Of a DNA stretch of 64,000 bases, positions 34,901-46,101 are shown in pieces. The notes under the pieces are model-generated. The model made no database searches. It was not told the DNA's origin and saw only the letters and a list, made by a program, of their open reading frames with translations. Positions within the stretch are counted from its first letter, which is position 1; each line of letters opens with the position of its first letter. Position numbers and translations under genes: made by a program. The stretch comes from Talaromyces rugulosus (Eukaryota; Ascomycota; Eurotiomycetes; Eurotiales; Trichocomaceae): assembly GCF_013368755.1 (NCBI RefSeq), contig NC_049565.1, positions 1,240,001 to 1,304,000 of the forward strand, read 5' to 3'.

Positions 34901-36542
34901 GCCTTCAACAAGAGACGCTATTTTCCTACCTCCAAAGGCCTCGCCTCGTGTACTAGCAGAATATGTACCCCAGGACGTCTCCCTAGCCACCTGCTTAGGT
35001 AGCGACCCAGAGCACGCATTGATCTTTTCCCACATAGATCGGCTCCTCCCTGAGGAGACCCTCCGGAAAAGCGTAAGGGATATCTACAAAACATCAGCTA
35101 TCCTCTCCAAGCAAATTAGGGTTGGTATGGATACACTCATCGCACATCGGCTCGAGAGTGCTGGTGCACTGGCGATCAAGTCCGCGTCAGGCGAGCTGGT
35201 CAATATCGTCGAGGTCAACAGCCTTTCGACTAAACCAGCAGTACCAGGCTGTATTGTTGACTGGGTTAAATCCACCTCCGTCTCTGCGCAGATTCAACCC
35301 ATCAACTCTCTCGTTACACTCTCGGGGGCGAAAACTTATTTGTTGGCTGGCCTGGCGGGAGATCTTGGTCAGTCAATCTCCAGTTGGATGATCAGCAAAG
35401 GTGCACGGTATATTGTCCTGGCTAGCCGAACTCCCAAGGTTGACCCTCTATGGATCGAAGCAATGGCAAAACTAGGAGCGACGGTTGTCCCAATGGCCAT
35501 GTAAGTTGACCTTAATTCCGTTCACCCAACCTCCAAAGTAAATCAAAGATCTAACTGATGAAGGGACCTTACCAACCGCGAGTCCGTCCTGAATGTCTAC
35601 CGCAGTATCCAATGTCAGTATCCTCCTCTCGGAGGTGTAGCAAACGGCGCGCTGGTTCTCGAAGATTGTGAATTCGTCAAGGCCTCGCTCGACGCTATCG
35701 AAAGAAATGTAGCCCCCAAGGTTCAGGGTAGCATTTTGCTGGACGAGCTGTCAGGACCTAACGTCGATCTGGACTTTTTTATTCTCTTTGGATCGATGAT
35801 GGGAGTTACTGGAAACTGGAGTCAGTCGGCCTACTCGGCTGCCACATGCTTCCAGGCCAGTCTCATCCACCGACGCCGCGCACGCGGTCTCGTGGGCAGC
35901 ATCATCCACCTTGGTCTTGTAAACGGCATTGGAATTATCGCGAGAAAGGGCGCCGGTCATATAAATTATGTGAAAAACACCACCGGATCCTATCTTCTTT
36001 CAGAAAGAGACGTGGACAAATTCTTCGCCGAAGCAATCTTCGCTGGGCATCCTCAATCAGGCCGCAACGCGGAGCTCATGAACGGCACTGCCATGGTCGA
36101 TCCTGATGAATATCCGGAGATCGGCTGGTTCGAAAAACCCTTGATCTGGAATATGATCAGCTACCATGCCAAGTCCAATGCGGAGCGATCTGGTACCGCA
36201 GAAGGCCCAAGTTCAGTCAAGGCACAGTTCGAGCTCGCCACCAGTATGGCGGAAGTACTGGAGATTGTCGAGGCCAGTCTGACGGCCAAAGTTCGCAGTA
36301 AATTCAGTCTTGACGCAGATGTACCATTGCCAGCATCTACTCGGCTCCAGGCTCTGGGGATGGATTCTCTCGTGGCTGTCGACTTGCGGGCGTGGATCGC
36401 GAAAGAGATGGGAGTGGATGTTCCGCTGCTTGAAATCCTCAGCGGAGGAACTATCAAGCAACTCACGACGGAAGTTTCATCGACGCTCCCACCCACTTTG
36501 ATTCCAAACGTGTCCGATGCGGCGAGTATAGAGAATGAGTAA
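28956..36542 (+). CDS. Highly reducing polyketide synthase, KS-AT-DH-MT-KR-ACP
   Basis: Two exons, 28956-35500 and 35564-36542, giving 2507 residues. Order: KS (about 1-430, DTACSSS with Cys176; EAHGTGT and VVGHTEG His motifs), AT (about 545-870, GQGAQWPQMG, GHSSG with Ser659), DH (about 950-1240, WLDGH with His990, HPTVMD with Asp1165), C-methyltransferase (about 1430-1560, LEIGGGTGSATRAV), a weakly conserved stretch about 1640-2110, KR (about 2125-2300, LLAGLAGDLGQS; Ser in LFGS, Tyr in SAYSAA) and ACP (about 2375-2485, GMDSL with Ser2450). No NADPH motif of an ER is visible; the stretch before the KR reads like the dead ER of the LovB/PKS-NRPS clade. No thioesterase, condensation or reductase domain follows the ACP. 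The product should be an alpha-methylated polyene unless a trans-ER acts. Confidence 0.93.
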
Positions 36543-37991
36543 ACACACGATCATTTATCTCGACTATAGTTGGCTATTAATTGATATCCAGGAGTTGAAT
36601 GATTACTCGCTTACATGGAAAGGCTAGGAAAGAATTCGATCTGTTGAAACAATTATCAAACCAGGCTGTATTTCTACAACACCTTTGATATAGCTATGAT
36701 AATAATGAATACCGTATAAACAAAGATCTCTAGTGCAACGTTTTTCAAGACCTTGTAAGACTGATGTGGAATCTATCTACACTCACTTGATTATCATTCT
36801 AGCCAAGAGCCCTTGGTGACTGGCCATTTATTCTATCACTTTCTGAAGTCTCAAGTTTCGAGGGAAAAAACTTCGTAGAGAATCAACATGATAGAGCAAG
36901 AAAAAATCTCCGTTTCCCTCTCATGCCCCGCAAGAACCTTGCACTGCAACACCCGTAATCGCTATATCTGGAAACACTCTAGAGCTTACTCGTCTGATTA
37001 CAATATTGAACCTGTGTCTCAGCGACAGGATTATTCTCTTAGCTGTTTATAGTGCTGTTTTCAGGCTATAAATAATGCCTTGCCTGCATAGGCAACGTGT
37101 TCCATGGAAGCTACGTCGCTGCATAAAGATCCGTCTCCCTTTTCGGTAATTCCTGAGGACTGAGTGGCAGCGGCGAATATTATAAATGGTTGGAACCACG
37201 GTACAGCACAATGATAAGCCGTGTATAGCTTATTTTCGGAGGCTCAGAACGTGATCCTAAAAACTCGTATGGATCTTGAGCTAATAATTCTCGAGGGTCC
37301 AAATCTTACATGTTCACCGATGAAGGTATCCCAATATGAACTGCCCTTCGCCTCATTCATGACATTCTTAAATGGGTCAAACATGTGAAAACAACTTCAC
37401 TCTCTAGGGAGACGATAGAGGGTATTTATGATGATAGTGACCAGTAAATTCTTTTCAATATATGTGGATGCAGATCGGTGAGTTTTATAGTCTATATGTT
37501 TTGAATGATTATGAAAACCATCTAATATGATGATTAACTCGCTTATAGATTCTCCTTTTCCCTTTACACACCCTATATTAGCCACTACATCGGCCATGAC
37601 AAAATGACATTGTTTTCTTCTACTTGGGAAAGCATTCACCGCAACTTTCCATGAGTAGACAGAATAAAGTAAATTGCTTCTGCATCTCGGGAGTATTTAA
37701 TGAATGTTTAAATCATATGCTATCTTATTTTTTCCTATACGTGGGAGTCATCCTTCGCTATTCCGTGAAAGTTGTGTTGTTACTTTTGTAATCCCCTAGA
37801 TTGAAAGCGGCCTAAACTATGCTAACAGCTAATATTATAATTAATGCTATGATCTTAAGCACGAGAACCAAAAATCAGGCAGCATTCTTCCACCCATATT
37901 ACTGGGCCACTTCTTCTTCCTAACTGATACGCAGAAAACAGATCAATAGCCTGTGTGACAGCAGAAGATTCTTTTGAATGCGGAGTGTATA
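36543..37991. other. Convergent intergenic region, right edge of the PKS core
   Basis: 1.4 kb between the PKS stop and the end of the minus-strand deaminase/MYND gene. AT-rich, no coding signal on either strand, no clear repeat. No accessory biosynthetic gene is hidden here as far as I can see. Confidence 0.45.
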
Positions 37992-40900
37992 TTAGGTCAG
38001 TACAAAATCTAAGCTCGGGTGAGAGATACCCGGTGGTCCCGCAACATCATGCACCTTACACTCACACGGGAGATGGAAGTGGGAGACCATTCCTCCGTCC
38101 AGTGCTTTCCATTTTAGCCTATCCCTCAGTCTTGGGAACATGAGATTGGCTCGATGCCTGTCATATAACTTCCTTCTCATGTCCTGTACAAGCGTCCCGA
38201 GGTAGTTCTCCAAGCTGGCCTGGTCAGAATCCTCCGTAGCATCTGCCATACACCGAGGGTCGAAGGCCGGTACTCGGAACAAGTGTTTGTAGAAGTTCAA
38301 GAGTTGCCATCTCTCCCAACTGTTCGTTAGATGAAACCCAAAATGTGTATCGGATTCATAATCAAGATATGTCTCAAAATAGGCATGACACTGCCAACTT
38401 TCATGGCGCGCGCGGAAACATCTACAGAACCGGCCCGACAATGCGTGATGGACGCTTATCATAAGCCGGTACACGCTATATTCGCACTCGCGCGGACGAT
38501 GAAGACGAATACCGTGCTCCTCCAGCTCGGAGATGTCTATGCCGTGAGTGCCCATCAAATCTGCCAGGCTGGACGTCTCGTACGCGGAAACAATGTCGTC
38601 GAAAGTAGCATCGGATGGTCGTGCAAGTTCAGCTCGTTGTGAGAACGACCTGCAGTAACAGAATCCAAATTTGATCCAAGCTGAAGAATATATATCTGGA
38701 AGAAGCCAGACGGTTGGCTGGATTTGCCACGTAAAGGTGAAAAACATCTACCTGTGAGTTGCTGAGTCTGTATCCGTTATCAAATCTATGGGCCAAGTCG
38801 AGCGACTCGATGGCTCTAGCCTCGGCGACAACCCAGATGTCGTAAGTGGTCTTGTCGACATTTGGAATGAGGAGTGATTCTGACGATCGACGCGACAGAA
38901 ACCAAGTCACGCAGTCGCATTCTTCTGTATTGGTTACTTGCGCAATGCTTCGTTCGAGTTGACAAAATCGCTCCATGAAGTTGCCCAGGTTGCCAGTTTC
39001 CAGTTGTTTATGCAAGGATGTAACAGGCGAGTGGACTCTGAATAACATGGTGCTATAGAGACACGCAAGATTAAGTACATCCAACGTATTCTCGCAGCTG
39101 TTGAATCCAAAAGTCCGGCAGATGTGGTCATCAGCGAGCATATAAATCATAGCATCATGCAGCCATTCTTGGGACTGTTCTTCACCTCCAGAGTTGATGT
39201 TTTTCGTGAATCTCCTGATACCTAATCTAAGGAAGTCCATGTCGTTCGGCCGGTTTGGAACTCTGCACACGAAGACATGCAATGCCCAGTTTCGTCTTTG
39301 ACAAGCTTTAGAGCAACACCATGTCCAACAAGCTGAGCACCTATATTCTGCGGCACGGGGGCAACTTCGGCATGGTTTTTGATCCAGGAATCTAGTGTGT
39401 GGCATCTCATCGATCAGTTCAAACATCGATGTTCTCCTCTCGTGCTTGATTTTAGCCATTTCAGCCTCCTCAACTGGCACAAGTGTGGCTTTTTGCTTTT
39501 CAAGCCCACCCATTAGAGTAGCATATCCAGGTTCTTCTGGTGAAGGAAGGAATTCGACCTGGTGCTCGCTAGCGGAGACTCCGCCGGGACCGAGCATCAA
39601 TTTTCTGCGAGGTGTCAATCTCCATGCATCCAGGCTGAAACTAGTCTAGGAATAAACATACCTCAAGGTCTCTGGTCTAATGGAATACGTCGGTGCTTCC
39701 CTTTGCACTGCTTTTGCTGTGGACAATGCTGCTGATGATTGACGTAGCAGATCTCTCTGCGGAGGAGGATACGGCTGATTGAGGCTTTTCCGTAGGAATT
39801 TTCTGAGTATCTCCGTGAATTGAAGCAATATTTGAAATGATTGTTGCGGGAGGATCTGTGGTAAGGCCCACAACGGAAACAGGGTCTCGTGTGTCCCACG
39901 GGCCTGGAAGGTCCCATGCTGTTGGCGAAATAGGTCACAAAAAAAAACAACACTTCTTGCTGCATCCAATATAAGGAAGTACTTTACCATTAAGTTCTTC
40001 TCGAGCATACATAAGTTCGACGTGGAGAATGAGCTGAACTTCTCCATGGACTGTTTTTCTTAGGCCGGACAGTCGGTTGAATTTTTCTACCCTCGCCGAA
40101 GTTTGGAAGAAGTCTCTCCACGTCCGAGGTAGAGCAGAATGGCCAAGAGACTTTAGGACTTCGGTTGGACTTCTTCTATCCGGGATTCTAGGTCTGTAGA
40201 CTACGGCCACAGGGACCTGTTGGAACTTTATAGATACAGGCCTCAACTTGGTGGCGAGATCCATGAAGGTGGCGGCTGCATAGAAAATCCGAGTCAAGTA
40301 CAGCACAGAGTCCCAGGCCTGCTTGAATAGTCGATTGTCATTGTGCACCGTTTGCCTGAGAAGGCCTTTCAGGGCAGGTCGCTGGCGAGGATGTCGAACG
40401 ACACGATAGACCTTTTTCAGGAAATTCTTCATAGGTATTGGTAGGAATTCATGTCTATTATTCCCAAAAAGACGTCGAATTTCACTGTATACCTCCTGGA
40501 CGAGATTCTCCTCCTCCTGATCAGATAGGCAGCCCACGGATTTATCAGAAATCGATTCCTCTCCTTCCCCACCAACTCGGAATCTGAACTGAAGACCATT
40601 TTCGTCTTCCCAGTCCCTGGATGTAACCTGGGAGAGGCCCTCCTTGACGTTACGGCTCGTGAGCGTCTTCGGAGGGGCGACGGTGTGATCTGCCCTTTCG
40701 ATAGCCTTGCGAAGCATTGTAGAGTAATGCTTCACGCGGGGTCCTTGATGATCAAATATTGCATCGAATACCTGATCTAGTTGTTCTGGTTGATCATCCT
40801 TTACCCCTATTTCAAATCATTAGTTACAAGACTCAGTAGCAAGTCACATCGTCGACGTCGGGGCGAGGCTTTACTTGCCATTCGCTGCAATGTTCCGGAG

Positions 40901-41431
40901 TAAGTTTTCTAGTTTCCTCAAGAAATCTAGATCCACGCCATCAAGCCCTTCATTCTTGGCGCAAAGGAAAGTAACAGACTTGCCGTCCAAATTCTCCATC
41001 ATAATCACACTGGTGACATGTTTCGCGCCCCAATTTTGCTTCCCCCGTGGCCCGGAGGCATTGGCCGTCTTAAACCTAGCCAAGACCTCAGCCAGGCGAT
41101 CCAAAGTATTGCGTTTTATAGCATCAACTTCTGCCTCCCTAGAAGTATCTGGTGCTTCGAATTCCGCTTCATCCACACCCTCTTCTTCCTCTATGCTAAG
41201 GTCGATTCTGTCGTCTTCGGAGCATGCAATCTCAGACTGGCGTGGTTCGCTATTCCTTTTTTCCAGACGCGAGTCCCTTTTGGTAATCAAGGATAAGATA
41301 TTAACAAGATCGGATATCTCTTTCTGGAGACGAGGGCTTTCTTCCATTCTCTTCATAAATGTGGTGTAAACCACCACAGTTTTATACAAAAGCTTCGTAT
41401 CGCTCTGTGGACGTGCTATAGCTGATGGCAT
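37992..41431 (-). pseudogene. OTT_1508-like deaminase plus MYND finger, frame-broken
   Basis: One long minus-strand gene of about 1100 codons. N-terminal part (41431-40875) is mostly helical and acidic; next comes the deaminase core with VHGEVQLILHVE (H-x-E) and YIGCSKKCCF followed by HGTFQARGTH. An intron 39661-39605 joins it in phase to a MYND finger (CRSCPRAAEYRCSACWTWCCSKACQRRNWALHVFVC) and a conserved C-terminal domain (ATFDDIVSAYETSSLADLM, WERWQLLNFYKHLFR). Three breaks: the first intron ends out of phase (acceptor at 40807); a T9 run (39939-39947) shifts the frame inside the zinc-binding Cys motif; and a one-base shift between 38629 and 38747 that no gt-ag intron repairs. OTT_1508 proteins are nucleic-acid-deaminase-like fungal proteins of unknown target. 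Either a decaying gene or assembly indels. Confidence 0.65.
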
Positions 41432-42899
41432 GAAGCTTGGATTCTCGGGCTTTCAGGTCGCAATTGGGCAGTAATTCTTCTATCTATAAGCGGGGTAATC
41501 ATGCCTAATGTCGTTTTTCGCTCATTAATATCATCTTAATACGGTTCTCTGTTCATTCGGGAGATATCTATCATCTTTGGCATTCTTGGCGCCGTTGGAG
41601 TATTAGAGATATATCCGTAACGAAGTGATGTTGCCCAATAATTCCCGACCGTGATAATATTTGTAGCAAACCCGGCCCCGTTGGATGTACTTTACCCGCT
41701 GGTTTAGACAGGAAATTCAAGTCGGTCGATGAGGGCTGATTAGGCTGGTGGGCAGTGTATGGATGGCCTTATATTCATAGCAGGGTAATTTCGTACTCTT
41801 CATGTGCCATTTTGCACTGCCCATCTTCGTATTTACTTAAAAATACTGCCAAGTACCTTGTTGACGCAGTCTAGGGTTATATCTGTTATATAATATGAGT
41901 AAATTATGGGAAGACGTCGAGTCGACTTCGACTACGAAGATTCGACCAGTCAGGTGAGAACACCTGTAATAATGAGAGCTTTGAAATCTTTAAAACCGAG
42001 GACACCCCCCTTAGCAGATGGGGTGCAACTTTGTCAATTACACAGAACCATCTGACGTATCAAGAATTTGCAATTCGTTCCAAGAATTCTTAGCCTAGTA
42101 ACGCAGGGTAAAATTACCACGCTAATATCCAGCGCTTTTCCTTCGCACAATTCTGACTACTTGTGGGACCTTGATGTAGCCAGATGTACCCCTGGTTCGT
42201 GGCCAAATAGTCAATAATTTGCAGGGCTAGACGCTCAGCAGTACATAATATGCAAAATGTAAGGAAAATACAGTGTCATATTCTGTTTGACCATATATTT
42301 ACCCTGTCAGGACCAGAATTATTACTTTAATAGGTATACCGGGAAATTCTCGCCACTTTCAGCACCCCCTGTTACAGGTGAATCGTGGCTGTTGCTCATT
42401 CGTAGCCAGGCCCGTCGGAACCGTTTAGAGCGCTTTTACGGACAAGCTGAGATAGATACTCATGAAACACAACAATATGACACATCCAATATAAAATCAG
42501 CAATTAGCAGTATCATCACCTTTAGCCTGCCTAAATCATGGACCTACCTTGGTTGATTGGGAGATATGATCGTGGATTTTACAACTTGTCGTGTGGTTCT
42601 GTTGACGATAGTTGACGCACTATCAGCGATGAGTAGGACAACACTATACTTCAAGGATATTTTCAAGTAGTCCCTCTATATTTCCTCTTTATCACACCAT
42701 ATTGTGATATATGCCAATTGATGTGTAGATAGGTAATGACATGGTATGTAGTTATACATTTGCGTAATGTGATGGTTAGCATTTAAATGTCAACTTTATA
42801 TTAAGGATCTTCGTAATTTGGCAGCCGTGTCAACTTGACTTTTTGAATACCTCAATGTAGCCAGTTCTCAACTCTATTCTCTTTTCACAAGTTAATGTC
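41432..42899. other. Intergenic region upstream of the deaminase/MYND gene
   Basis: AT-rich with scattered short open frames that look like nothing known (for example 42287-42556). Should contain the promoter of the minus-strand gene near 41432-41700. Confidence 0.4.
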
Positions 42900-43061
42900 A
42901 TGACTATTGATGCACTTAACCGAGAATCTAGCCATCTGGCGAACCCAACCCTGCTGCGAAGGATCGACGAACTCCGTGAGAAGAACATCAGCCAGCATGT
43001 TCTATGTTCCCAGCTAAGTACTCAATGTATTATTTTATATCCTCTTTCTTGAACCACATGT
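42900..43061 (+). pseudogene. Truncated N-terminus of a dynamin-like GTPase
   Basis: A 53-codon frame from ATG at 42900: MTIDALNRESSHLANPTLLR, then RIDELREKNISQHVLCSQL, then a stop after a few odd residues. Fungal dynamin-type GTPases begin with the same pattern (a helix ending in IDxLRExN, then a QL-VVVGDQSSGKSS step into the P-loop). Here the match ends exactly at the QL where the P-loop should start, and AT-rich sequence takes over. A promoter-plus-start fragment cut by insertion or deletion is the simplest reading. Recognition rests on memory of the family. Confidence 0.45.
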
Positions 43062-43450
43062 GCCCCGTAAAATACCTTACTTCGTGCATGCCTAAATTGA
43101 CCCTCGGCCCTCTTTTTTGCCTACTATATTAGCACCTATATCAGAACATAACTTTCTAACGCACTCTAAGCGATAAAAGATACATTATCCATCACCATAC
43201 TTTTAATATTATTTATCTACTTTAAGTATTTTATCCTCTATTTTACTTAGACTTTTATCTATAAAAAGTAATTACCTTATATTTCTTTCAAGAAATAAAC
43301 TTATAGTAGTATCTAAATACCTGTTTTAGAGAAGCATTATATTCACTAAATTTCTAGGTAGTACAAAAGACTTTTCTAAACAATAACGCAATCTATAGAG
43401 ACAGGTTTTACCAAAAAATAATTCCACGATATCTAACTAAGAAGAGTCAC
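43020..43450. repeat. AT-rich island, probably RIP-degraded element
   Basis: About 430 bp with very high A+T, dense in tta/taa/ata and almost no CpG, ending abruptly near 43450 where normal composition resumes. No frame survives. This is how old transposon copies look after RIP in Eurotiales, but no terminal repeats or protein traces can be seen, so the element type is unknown. Confidence 0.4.
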
Positions 43451-44416
43451 GTAGACAGCTAAGCACAAGATGCCTCTTCTGACCGCACCCTGCCGTTCCT
43501 CAAGGTGGCAAGCTGCATGAACCAGATTGGGACAGGCAATCTATCTCTCGCACGATAGTATTATCTATGTAGGTTCAGAACAAAAATTAGTTTTCTCAAA
43601 TGCCACCTCGCTGCTGTGTTTCGCTTTGTTTCGCGACCCTAGACGCATGCAGCCACTTGGGACTTCAATTTTAGGGCATGGGGCTACTTTCGTACAGACC
43701 CTTCGGCACTTCTAAGCTCTCACTTGTTATACGATGGAAATAGTTTTGGGACAGCCTGGGCCTGACCGGTCACAATTTCATAGCCGGTGTTGCTGCAGGC
43801 CTCTTGTTAATTGGCCAGCAGCAGGGAATCCTACGAGCCCGGGCAATTACGTGTAATTAAAATCACAACTCGCCTTGTGTAATCAAAAATTATCACCAAC
43901 TGGGTGTCGCCTGTGGATCTTGATCCCATCCATATAGTGCGCAACTTGCAGCTAGGCAAAAATCCCATTGGTCACCGGTGTCCTCGGCGAGGCTGAGGGC
44001 TGACAGCCTTGCGCGGGGTGTCACCACAAACAATCGACTCCTTTTTAAAAGAGACAGACCTTCTCGTTTCTTCGGGCTCCTGTGTCAACTTATTCTTTAC
44101 TATTGAAGGTCTCGGGTAGAGTTATAGCTGGCAATGTCTTAGCAATCTCCCTACATTATACAATACAGCTTTTCCATCCTTATTGGATCACCGGCGGAGA
44201 AAAGACAACGGTCCAATCTGACACAGCCACCTCCTTGAATTTTGAACATCTCGATATATAACAGTTCCCTATTCCCTTTTTAGGACTGATAATTGATGTC
44301 GACTCCATGGGGGCCTGACTCATAAACAGCGGTGAGGCTCGTGCGACAACTCGGTGACTCATTAAGAACTCGAAACTGACCACGATCTTAGAACTTTAAT
44401 ACTTCAACCTTTTTCA
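43451..44416. other. Intergenic/promoter region before the esterase-like gene
   Basis: Composition returns to normal. A short frame at 43527-43715 shows no family resemblance and is not called. The stretch before 44417 should carry the promoter of the next gene. Confidence 0.35.
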
Positions 44417-45427
44417 ATGCTTTATCTTGAGCCGACAGAGACAAATATGTTGGCAAATTTTTCCCAAGTGCCTTCCAACCTTTTCCCTCCACGACATATA
44501 TTTTACCCACCGTCAAATACGCACCAGAATACTATCATCTTTATTCACGAACGTGGCAGCACTGGCGAGCAGCTTTCTAGTCATCTCAATCTAGCAGTAT
44601 TGCCTTCTGACAAGGCCATCTATGACTATTTCCCTGCTACGAGATGGGTATTTCCAACCGCTAAAAAGAAGTATCTGTATTCGCCGCATACTCGGTCTCG
44701 TTCTCGGAATTCCAACAGACCTTCCATCAGCGAATGGTTTAATATGGAATCTATTGCGGAATCGGAGCTAGGTTCGGACAAACAGGTTGACCATCTGCGG
44801 GAGAGCGCCTCTTATATTATGCGAGTCATCGAAGATGAACTTAAACGCGTGAATGGAGACCCAAAAAGAATTTTCCTGGGCGGTATCGGGCAGGGTATGG
44901 CTCTAGCCCTCGTTGTCTTGTTATGCACACCCCATAGATTCGGTGGCTTTGTAGGTGTGAATGGCTGGATCCCCTTTGCGGAAATCTTGAAAAGGTGCAT
45001 CGAACGCGGCAATATCGACGAAGCAAAGCGGTTTTTCAAATGGAACGTGATGATTCCGATACATCAGCATGCCCAGAATTTTGCTCAATCATCTAGATCC
45101 GCAGTTTCGAATGAGAGAGGCAGATCGCAATTTGACCCGCAATCTGCCATGCTTGGATTGGCCATGCCAGAAGAGGTAAAGCAGGTTCCAATTCTGGTGA
45201 GCCATGTGAGCGCGAAATGGCTTGTTGTCAAGACCGAATCTACCCATGCGGTATACTCTCTTCTCCAGAACATGGGCTTTGAGCAATTGACGTGGGACTC
45301 GTCCTCATGCGAGCAGCACGAAGATGACACGCCAGGGTATGATAGCGGGGGCGTGGCTTTCTCCTTGGTAGTTCCAGAGCAGCTAGAGTGTATGATCAAA
45401 TACCTCAAAGAAATCGGTATGGGATAG
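44417..45427 (+). CDS. Phospholipase/carboxylesterase-fold protein lacking catalytic residues
   Basis: Intronless, 336 residues. The fold follows acyl-protein thioesterase/carboxylesterase proteins: NTIIFIHERGSTGEQLSSHL (usually a HGxG(D/G)-type turn), a YDYFPATRWVFPTA strand, RIFLGGIGQGMALALVVLL and FGGFVGVNGWIPF. In active relatives the elbow is GGxSQGG; here it is GGIGQG, so the nucleophile Ser is Gly. The Asp strand (usually GHGxxDxxV) reads SHVSAKWLVV, and the final His block (GHxxxxE) reads GVAFSLVVPE. All three triad positions therefore appear lost while the scaffold is kept and the frame is open. It is probably a pseudoenzyme with a binding or regulatory role. Confidence 0.75.
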   Translation: MLYLEPTETNMLANFSQVPSNLFPPRHIFYPPSNTHQNTIIFIHERGSTGEQLSSHLNLAVLPSDKAIYDYFPATRWVFPTAKKKYLYSPHTRSRSRNSNRPSISEWFNMESIAESELGSDKQVDHLRESASYIMRVIEDELKRVNGDPKRIFLGGIGQGMALALVVLLCTPHRFGGFVGVNGWIPFAEILKRCIERGNIDEAKRFFKWNVMIPIHQHAQNFAQSSRSAVSNERGRSQFDPQSAMLGLAMPEEVKQVPILVSHVSAKWLVVKTESTHAVYSLLQNMGFEQLTWDSSSCEQHEDDTPGYDSGGVAFSLVVPEQLECMIKYLKEIGMG

Positions 45428-46101
45428 GGCGTTGTCAAGGCCAAAAAATGAGACTGTTTTCCCGCTGTTTTCCGCTGTCACAACTGGTATTATTTAGTTC
45501 GTTCTGACAATAACTCAGCACAAATATTGATATGAACTTAATCTGATAGCCCATTATTTGCCTTCTCAAAGACACATGTGTCATCTTAAAACAGTTGTCA
45601 AGACTGGACCTGTTATCCAGGACAGTAAGCTATGCATAGGATCAAATAGCATTTAAAATATGAGCATTATTAGATGCTTAGACCCAATGGCCACTTCAAA
45701 GTCGGGCTACAGATGCATTCTGCCAAGCAAAAAACCCCCAAATGCCCACGCGAGACGTCGTAGTCAAAAATCCCCGTCGTCGTCGAGGTAGAAATAGAAT
45801 TGTTGCGAGAAAACTGCGAGTGGGTCCGGTTCTGTCCAATCATGGATGACTCCTTATCGTTGTGCCAATCGTGGCAGGGGCGATATCCGCTAGTCCTATT
45901 GAGGCTAGTTCCAAATACCCGTCCTTCCCCGATCAACTTTTTTTTTTCTTCTCTTGCCTTCTCAACAACTCCTTTTGCCTTCACTTTCTTTCCTTCCATC
46001 TCCCACATCATCCTGAGGGGTTTTTCTTCATTTCTTGTGGACTCATCGTAATATATTGTTGCCATTCTTCTACGAGTCCTCCATTTCCCCACCCCATCAA
46101 T
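45428..46101. other. Intergenic/promoter region before the DEAD-box gene
   Basis: Holds the 3' end of the esterase-like gene and the promoter of the helicase. A T-rich and C/T-rich tract (about 45940-46000) lies just before the start, typical of fungal core promoters. No extra gene. Confidence 0.4.

Noticed and set aside
36000..36542. NRPS condensation, thioesterase or reductase domain after the PKS ACP
   Set aside because: The frame ends about 60 residues after the ACP Ser with only a Ser/Thr/Pro-rich tail; no motif of a further domain is present.
39605..39661. Deaminase and MYND finger as two separate genes
   Set aside because: A 57-nt gtatgt...cgcag intron joins the two frames in phase (ETLR-KLMLGPGG), so one fused gene is the better reading.
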